A DNA stretch of 64,000 nucleotides, from contig OY783199.1 in NCBI GenBank assembly GCA_963678675.1, positions 22,565,546 to 22,629,545 of the forward strand. Direction: 5' to 3'. Shown piece after piece: positions 58,130 to 64,000 of this stretch (position 1 is its first letter; every line of letters begins with the position of its first letter). The stretch is from Xiphydria camelus (Eukaryota > Arthropoda > Insecta > Hymenoptera > Xiphydriidae). A program made the translations under genes and the position numbers. Below the pieces are notes generated by a model. The model ran no database searches and was not told the origin of the DNA. It saw nothing but the letters and a program-made list of their open reading frames with translations.

Positions 58130-58497
58130 TAAAACAGAACAAATTTGGAAAAATATCTTTATTTCTCAACATAGTCTCCTTTCAGCTCGATACACTTTTC
58201 CCATCGATGTTCAATAGCTTTGATACCTTGTTTATAGCGAGAATCGTAGAGCTTCTCAAAATAGCCATCAACTGCTGACTTCACCTCTTCATTGTAGGCA
58301 AATCTTTCACAACCGAGCTATTTTTTCAAGTTTGGCAAAAGAAAGGATACTGAATCTGACGAATAGGGTGCATGAGGAAGCAATTCGAACTTGAGCTCAT
58401 TGATTTTGGCCATTGCGATAACGGATGTGTGAATTGGTGCATTGTCTTGATGAAACAACACCTCGTTCACTATTGATGGCTGCCAAACAAATAAAAC
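58130..58497 (-). mobile_element. Mariner transposase C-terminal fragment
   Basis: Reading down from 58482 the minus strand gives NEVLFHQDNAPIHTSVIAMA (second catalytic D), INELKFELLPHAPYSSDS, a stop, then AIEHRWEKCIELKGDYVEK. This is the mariner C-terminal third. SSDSVSF replaces the SPDLAPSDY third-Asp motif, and there is an in-frame stop, so it is dead. Its upstream part is cut off by unrelated sequence at about 58480. Confidence 0.8.
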
Positions 58498-58800
58498 GCC
58501 ATTTATTGTAAATTAAATATTACAAGAAAAATGTGTTCCCCCGGAGGAACAATGCTCCCTCGGGGGTAAATGGCGCATGGCGCCGGTATAGAATAATTAG
58601 AGAAAGAAAATTTAAACATATATACCAGTATAAGCGGCTATCTACCCGCCCTCCACTATTAGGGGCCCATCGTTAACAAATTAAATTTATTATATTCAGA
58701 CGGGCCCTTACAATAACAATACTGATAATCGATATGTACGCGAAAGGCGTAAATATACGTCCTCAGAAATCCTTCGATATATACGAAAGGCGCCGCAGTG
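58498..58800. other. Unidentified insert between two transposon fragments
   Basis: It holds a hairpin TTCCCCCGGAGG / CTCCCTCGGGGG (58537-58566) and repeated GGCGCC, and ends GAAAGGGTTAA. It separates a mariner piece from a DUF4817 piece and is probably a further element, class unknown. Confidence 0.35.
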
Positions 58801-59262
58801 AAAGGGTTAACGCGCCAATTAATTGAATTAATCCATCATGTTCTTCAACGGTTTGCTGTAAACGCGCGTTGCAGAAATGGCGATATTCAATGGCCTGTCC
58901 GTTCACCAGATTTGACGGCTCCAGACTTTTTCCTCTGGGATTACCTCAAGTCCAAAGTATTTAAAGCAAACCTTCCTAGAACCAGAGAAGATTTGAAAGA
59001 ACGAATTCGGCAAGGAATAAACAACATTGCGTTGGAGATGTTACACAACGTCATGAACGGACTCACTTTCAGGCTCCGACAATGTATGGAAAAACAAGGA
59101 CGTCTTCTGTCTGACACCATCTTCAAAATATGATTATTGTTCATGTAAAGTAAATTTCCACAAATGTAGACCTGATTCATTCTAAATTAAAACAACTCTT
59201 TTTTAAATCTCTATTTTTTGCGATTTCTTTAAATCGTGCCGTTTCACTGCCTCACCCTGTAC
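58800..59262 (+). mobile_element. DUF4817-type transposon, 5'-truncated copy
   Basis: The frame 58798-59133 ends with a transposase C-terminus: WPVRSPDLTAPDFFLWDYLK (a DDE-type PDLxxxDFFLW motif), then RIRQGINNIALEML and NGLTFRLRQCMEKQGRLL to TGA. The 3' end TTTCACTGCCTCACCCTG matches the end at 7935. Everything upstream of the third catalytic residue is missing. Confidence 0.8.
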
Positions 59263-59312
59263 ACTTCGCAGCATGCACAACATGGAAATTTCTCTACATG
59301 TTATGTGGTATA

Positions 59313-59575
59313 CAGTGGGGATCCAAGAATTTGGGCTTCGTCGGGACTGCCCAAATTTCTAATCCCGCACTCGTAGGCGTGACTCATGTATTGTAGAGAT
59401 ACTATACGTATACTTTTAGTGCACATAGCCATCTTCGGAATACAAGTGCGTGTGCTATAATGAGCTATCCCAACTATTGTGCCCCTCGTTTGGATGCCGA
59501 CAAGGTAACCGGAAAGAGGGCACGAAAATAGGGGATGCGAAATTTCTGGGTGCTCAAATTGTTGGGTCCCCACTG
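59313..59575. mobile_element. pogo-like MITE
   Basis: CAGTGGGGATCCAAGAATTT at the left and its diverged inverse ending CCCCACTG at the right. TA precedes the left end. CAGTGGGG-type ends are typical of pogo/Tigger-derived elements. It explains most of the long minus-strand frame 59301-59729. Confidence 0.65.
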
Positions 59576-59579
59576 CATC

Positions 59580-60940
59580 ATAATGATCCCCATCCGTTAT
59601 AGAGGAATAGAATAGAGGTAAATGAATATAATTGTTTATGTTATAAATGTTTTTTCTGCCTTCTCCTCTTGTTATACACATACATTGCCGAATTACCGAA
59701 AGTCCCCGAGTGTCGTTCTCAGTCAACATTTACTGATTTTCCAACCATCTCCAGCTAGATTATCAATTTTGGCTATTGTGATATGGTATAAAATCAACGA
59801 AGCATTTATTTGCAACAATGATACCAAATGCAATAATTTAAAGATGTATCTAAAGCTTGATAGAAAATCCAAGTGTTCATCAGCTACCTTTTGAGCAGTC
59901 GCCAACAGTCGCTTCACTGTTTACGCTGCTCTAGCGCGCTCTAGCCTAATTGAATACAGCAGGATATCTATTAAGTGAGAGATATTAGGGAGAAAGGGAA
60001 GAGGAGATAAAAATCTAAGGGTGGCCCATATGGAGGAGGGGTAGAGGAAGGAGGATGAGGAGAAGGGAGGGGTCTATTCTCATAATCTAAATCAGTGAAA
60101 ATGGCCCAGGAATAGACGATTCAATGTAAGTTATCAAATAACTAATATGTCTATACATAAAGCGAGTGTAAAACTTTAAACGCATTTTTCTCGAAACTGT
60201 GTTTTCAAAGTCGGTGGCCACTCTCATTAGAAAACCATTCGACAGATTTGAATACAATTTTTACACGTTGTTGTAGGCATAAAAAACTCGTGCTCAATCG
60301 AAGGATTTCTTTTTCTGATGAAAACTACTATTTTTTATAAATAGTGAACGAGCGTTTTTTTCCTCGAAAAATTGAAAATCAACTTTCAGAAGCTGCCATT
60401 TTGATTCTGTTCAAAAAAAAGCTTCGATTAAGCACAAGATTAACTATTAAACTAATGATTTTTCTTTGTCCGATTGATTTCTGATGATCCAGTTACGATC
60501 TATGATGGTCATCGCAAAACACGTATCGTCGGACGGGGTCCAACAAACATGGCGATAACTGCTGTTATATTAAAATTTGCTTTCTCAAATTTTCAACATA
60601 TTATGTTTAAATTATGTATATTAACGTAGTATTTCTAATTTCATAAAATACACTTAATTATTGACTAAAAAAATTTCATGAAAATACTCATTTTTCGGCG
60701 TCGCTGACTACCCCTAACTCCTTAAGTCCCGTCTTGTGAACCAACACGTTGAACATGCATCAAAGTGTACTTGTATCCCTACCATTTGGCAGCTATGCCT
60801 TTGGACGACTTTTATTATTCCAGCAGTCCTTCCCACAGGTAAGAGAAATAATAGGTCTCCTACAGTATATGGATCTAACTTTTCCCGTCGAACTGTGCAT
60901 GGCGCTAGTGTGTTTTGGTCTTTGACGGCCAATAAAAATT
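59580..60940. other. No gene seen
   Basis: 60168-60270 is a diverged relative of 27775-27880, so an old element is likely here. Purine-rich 59980-60080. Confidence 0.45.
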
Positions 60941-60941
60941 C

Positions 60942-61630
60942 TTAGGCCTATTCACACTATAGTTCAGGTCACGCTCAGCTCACGCTCCACTCAAGCCACC
61001 ATAAAATATTGTAACACGCTATTTAAGTAGGAGTATTCATATTTGGCGTTTCGCTCACGGTACGCTCACGATCTTTGACCGCGGTCATTCTATCTACGGA
61101 TAGTTTGAGGAGCCGTGAGCGAACCATAGCATCAGTGTGTACAAGCAGTAGTCAGAGAGCGTTCGTTTTCCCTGTTTTTGTGTTCACAAGAGTTTCAAGG
61201 TGAATGAACAGTGAATCGAATGAATTAGAAATCACGAAGAATTATACAACCTGGGTGATAAGTTATATTTTGACACGGCATTAAAAAATAGGAGATGGCG
61301 GTAAATTGCAGAGAAATTATACAAAACACACACACAGGACTAATGATTTAAAATTTAGGTTTAATGCAAGAATAAAAAACAGAATGCCTAATCTGCATAT
61401 GTGATGGGAATAAGGACATTTTACAATAAAATTATATTATTTACGACCTTTTAACTTAAGCAAACAGATAACTTGTACTGTGGTGAATGTGCTTCCCGAA
61501 ATGTAGTATTCTGCTTTGTTAAATCTAGTGAAATTTTATTCAAAATGTATTGAAATGTGTATTTTGTCATGCGAAAATATTGAACAAATTTTGTACTGTG
61601 ACCTGAGCACGTAGTGTGACTCGACCTTTA
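60942..61630. mobile_element. Terminal-inverted-repeat element
   Basis: TTAGGCCTATTCACACTATA at the left, and the inverse of a TTAAAGGTCGAGTCACACTA-type end at the right, followed in both by TCAGGTCAC. Interior CTCACG / CGTGAG motifs recur. No coding frame. Confidence 0.55.
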
Positions 61631-61639
61631 AGGACCTCG

Positions 61640-62300
61640 TCCAGTCCAGATCGTCACGTTACGACTGCAGCACCCGATTGCACAACAGGCTACAGCCGCC
61701 TGTTTCGCCGACGACGAACGTCATCTGTATAGGCTACGTCCGTCTGGTAACGACCAGTAAAAATTCTCCATTACTCCGTTTTACTCTCGACCCAGTACGC
61801 CCTTGATATTAATTAAATCGCGAAATAATAATTCTCTCCCCCGTCTCTCTTTCTTCCTCTCTTTTTACTTCACTCCACCGATTTCGACGTCGACGAGCCC
61901 CCCCCCCCCCCCCCTCTCCCAGCGCTCTTTCTCTCTCTTTTTATTATGCTCCCACGTTCAAACAGCCGGCAGGCATCTTTTTTCATAAAACAAAATTGAG
62001 CGATTTGGAAATAATTTCCTGTCATGACATTTTTTACTCGTGCAAAATGCACTTTCGAGGAACTTCGCTGTTATTAATTCACATCTGCCACGTGGGAGTT
62101 TATACGGCATATTAATTTAACTACCGCATATTTGAATATGACCAACGCGCCACCCAATAATGAGCTGCCTCCTCTCCCACCTTCATTTCCTCCTGAATAG
62201 CATAACGGCACTTAATTGAGTACAGGTCCTCACCGGGCATTTCACGTCACTTAGTTTGAATGTATATGTACATATAAAGTACAAAAGATTGATTTTTGAC
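61640..62300. other. No gene seen; long C run
   Basis: 61800-61945 is a pyrimidine tract with about 18 consecutive C at 61898-61915. Confidence 0.5.
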
Positions 62301-62303
62301 ATA

Positions 62304-62557
62304 TGAGGAGCAGACTCTAAGTGCAGTTTGTCCATTCGCAGTTTGTCCTGTAATCGCTAATAGTTTGTCCACGACTGGTGGACATAATGCAGTTTGTTTG
62401 TCTAGGACATTTTCAAACGTCTATATAGATGTAAAGAGATGCATTTAGGTTGTCCATATAAGCATAACTTGTAAATGAACTTGAGAACATTCGTATGTTG
62501 GCGAAAATCGGAAAAATGTACAAACTACACTTATAGGTATAGAAAGTCTGCTCCTCA
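62304..62557. mobile_element. TA-flanked MITE with CAGTTTGTCC repeats
   Basis: TGAGGAGCAGACT and its inverse with TA on both sides (62302-62303, 62558-62559). The left half carries four to five copies of CAGTTTGTCC or close variants. Confidence 0.8.
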
Positions 62558-62559
62558 TA

Positions 62560-63850
62560 GGGTAAAGTCGAGAGAGATGGCGCAGCGGGTGAGACGGTTC
62601 AGTCAAATAATTTCTTTTCCTCTTTAGCAACACTGACTCAGTTAGCGACACAGATGATTAGTGCGCATGTGCAGTAAGTGTATGTTACCGAACGGCTGTG
62701 TTTCTCATCAGAAGATAAAAGAAATATAACTGTACATTGTATTGGCCCTGATTATTTTCTTGTGTAATAATAATTAGGCATCCAGTAAGTTATTATTCTG
62801 ATTTGAATGTATTTTATTTTGGTCATTTCACTTCATAAACTTATAAATATTGTTCCTAATCTCAAATTTCATTCCATGCTTCATATACAAGAAAGACAAT
62901 GACTGCAACATCTAACCCAACGAAGTCGGGTGAGTTGGCGCAAGTCGTCTAATCCGACTGTTCGGGATGCACCAACTATCCAAATATGTACTTGTGCTAC
63001 TCATCGAAAGGTACCAAGATTTGGTGTTGTTGTAAAGCATTTTTAAAGAGCTTTCCAACGCTGTATCATAAATGGGGGGTTCCTATTTAATATTACAAAG
63101 TTGGGTGGGCTACTCCTAAGGGGGTTGGAAGGGGTGCGTCTCCGATTATGTCATTTTGGTTCCCCTCTCCACTGTCGAAACCGTATTTTTTTTTAGAAAA
63201 TCTCTGTAACGTTCTGAGATATTTGGGTGGCAAGTTTTCAAAATGTCACGTATTTACGTCGAGATTTGATCCGCGAATGCACCGTATTGTGGCGCCATCT
63301 AGGAATTTTGCAATTCTGGCCTCGGATTCGTATTCAGCGACCCCGAAACCCCCCGGGTACCCGAATCCAGGTCAATCCGTTAACTTTTCGACATTACAAA
63401 GGATCCATTTTATCATAAATATAAATTAATAAAAAGTATACTATAATGTGTATATTTTTAATATTTCTGTTGTATATCCTAAATTTATATTTCGTACTTA
63501 TTCCATTAAATTCCTTTTAAAAATCCAACTGAAAATCATGTTTAACTTGAACAAGAAAAGCGTCACCCGTACTTGGGTGTCGCGGCGACGAAGTGTTAAG
63601 GTGTACACATAAATCTAAATTTAGTAGACAATTCAATTTTTCATTTATTAGAATTCATCAAAGAAATTAACTTATTTTTAACTAATTTATGCGATATTAC
63701 TAAACAAAATTAAATAATAATTTTAAAGGTTCTAGTTCAAAACGCGTTTTATGAAATAACTCTAGTTTCAAAATGTGACATGACACCTTTATTCACTTAT
63801 GTCTTCATAGCTCTCTATTATATAAAATAGTTTTTCGAGTCGATGACCGA
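62560..63850. other. No gene seen
   Basis: Probably transposon-derived around 62920-63600 (GGGTGAGTTGGCGCA, and a TTAA-adjacent GTCGCGGCGACGAAGTG at about 63575), but the matching end is not found. Confidence 0.4.
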
Positions 63851-63854
63851 CCGA

Positions 63855-63948
63855 CCCAAAACCCCGTCCCCCACCAATCGCTTACCGGTGTGTCGGCCGT
63901 CAACCAAAACCCCGTCCCCCACCAATCGTCTACCGGTACGTCGGTCGC
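63855..63948. repeat. 48-bp tandem repeat, two units, open on both strands
   Basis: Units begin CCAAAACCCCGTCCCCCACC at 63856 and 63904; the period of 48 equals 16 codons. On the minus strand each unit reads DWWGTGFW with TPVS/VPVD before it. On the plus strand each reads QNPVPHQS and STGTS/LTGVS. Both frames remain open to the right edge. Confidence 0.75.
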
Positions 63949-64000
63949 ACACCAGATGCAGGCTATCGGTCGTCGATCGACGCGCTGCAAATCAGCAGAG

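Noticed and set aside
59301..59729. 142-codon minus-strand frame
   Set aside because: Most of it is the pogo-like MITE at 59313-59575.

Overview
This is eukaryotic nuclear DNA, most likely from an insect. It is AT-rich, its genes are split by GT-AG introns, and it carries many remnants of animal DNA transposons (mariner, Tc1-like, DUF4817-type, Helitron-like, piggyBac-like, PIF/Harbinger-like, pogo-like, THAP-containing). The insect order cannot be settled from the sequence. There is no bacterial gene layout, rRNA or CRISPR array.

Genes. The clearest gene is the C-terminal half of an IQCH-like protein (IQ motif-containing H, PGM1/ATP-grasp-like family), plus strand, about 558-5665. Eleven exons can be placed, most with phase-consistent splice sites; the N-terminal half lies beyond the left edge. 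Four weaker candidates follow. One is a set of short exons at 9170-9771. Two are small membrane-protein genes whose last two exons are visible (22671-24437 and 34741-35626). The last is a 77-codon cysteine-rich minus-strand ORF (55924-56157). I do not recognise the families of these four. An open, in-frame 48-bp repeat runs into the right edge.

Mobile DNA. Most of the rest is old transposon sequence. The dominant class is fold-back or long-terminal-inverted-repeat elements: about 30 can be drawn by eye, many flanked by TA, a few by TTAA or TTA. They lie in introns, inside each other and back to back. Degenerate mariner copies sit at 5985-6420, 8010-9107, 36660-37108, 46156-47533 and 58130-58497, a Tc1-like remnant at 42933-43300, and two related DUF4817 transposase copies at 6543-7935 (split by a Helitron-like insert) and 58800-59262.

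Most unusual pattern. Several fold-back elements are mosaics. Two elements with unrelated arms share an identical 37-bp core (18263-18299 and 20876-20912). Three large fold-backs (16035-16740, 43572-45180, 52505-53150) exchange modules, so that one element's arm is another element's interior or flank. One fold-back carries the start of a mariner transposase in both arms, so its transcript would be a hairpin matching a transposase. I found no multi-gene system; the candidate new biology here is this modular hairpin-element population.
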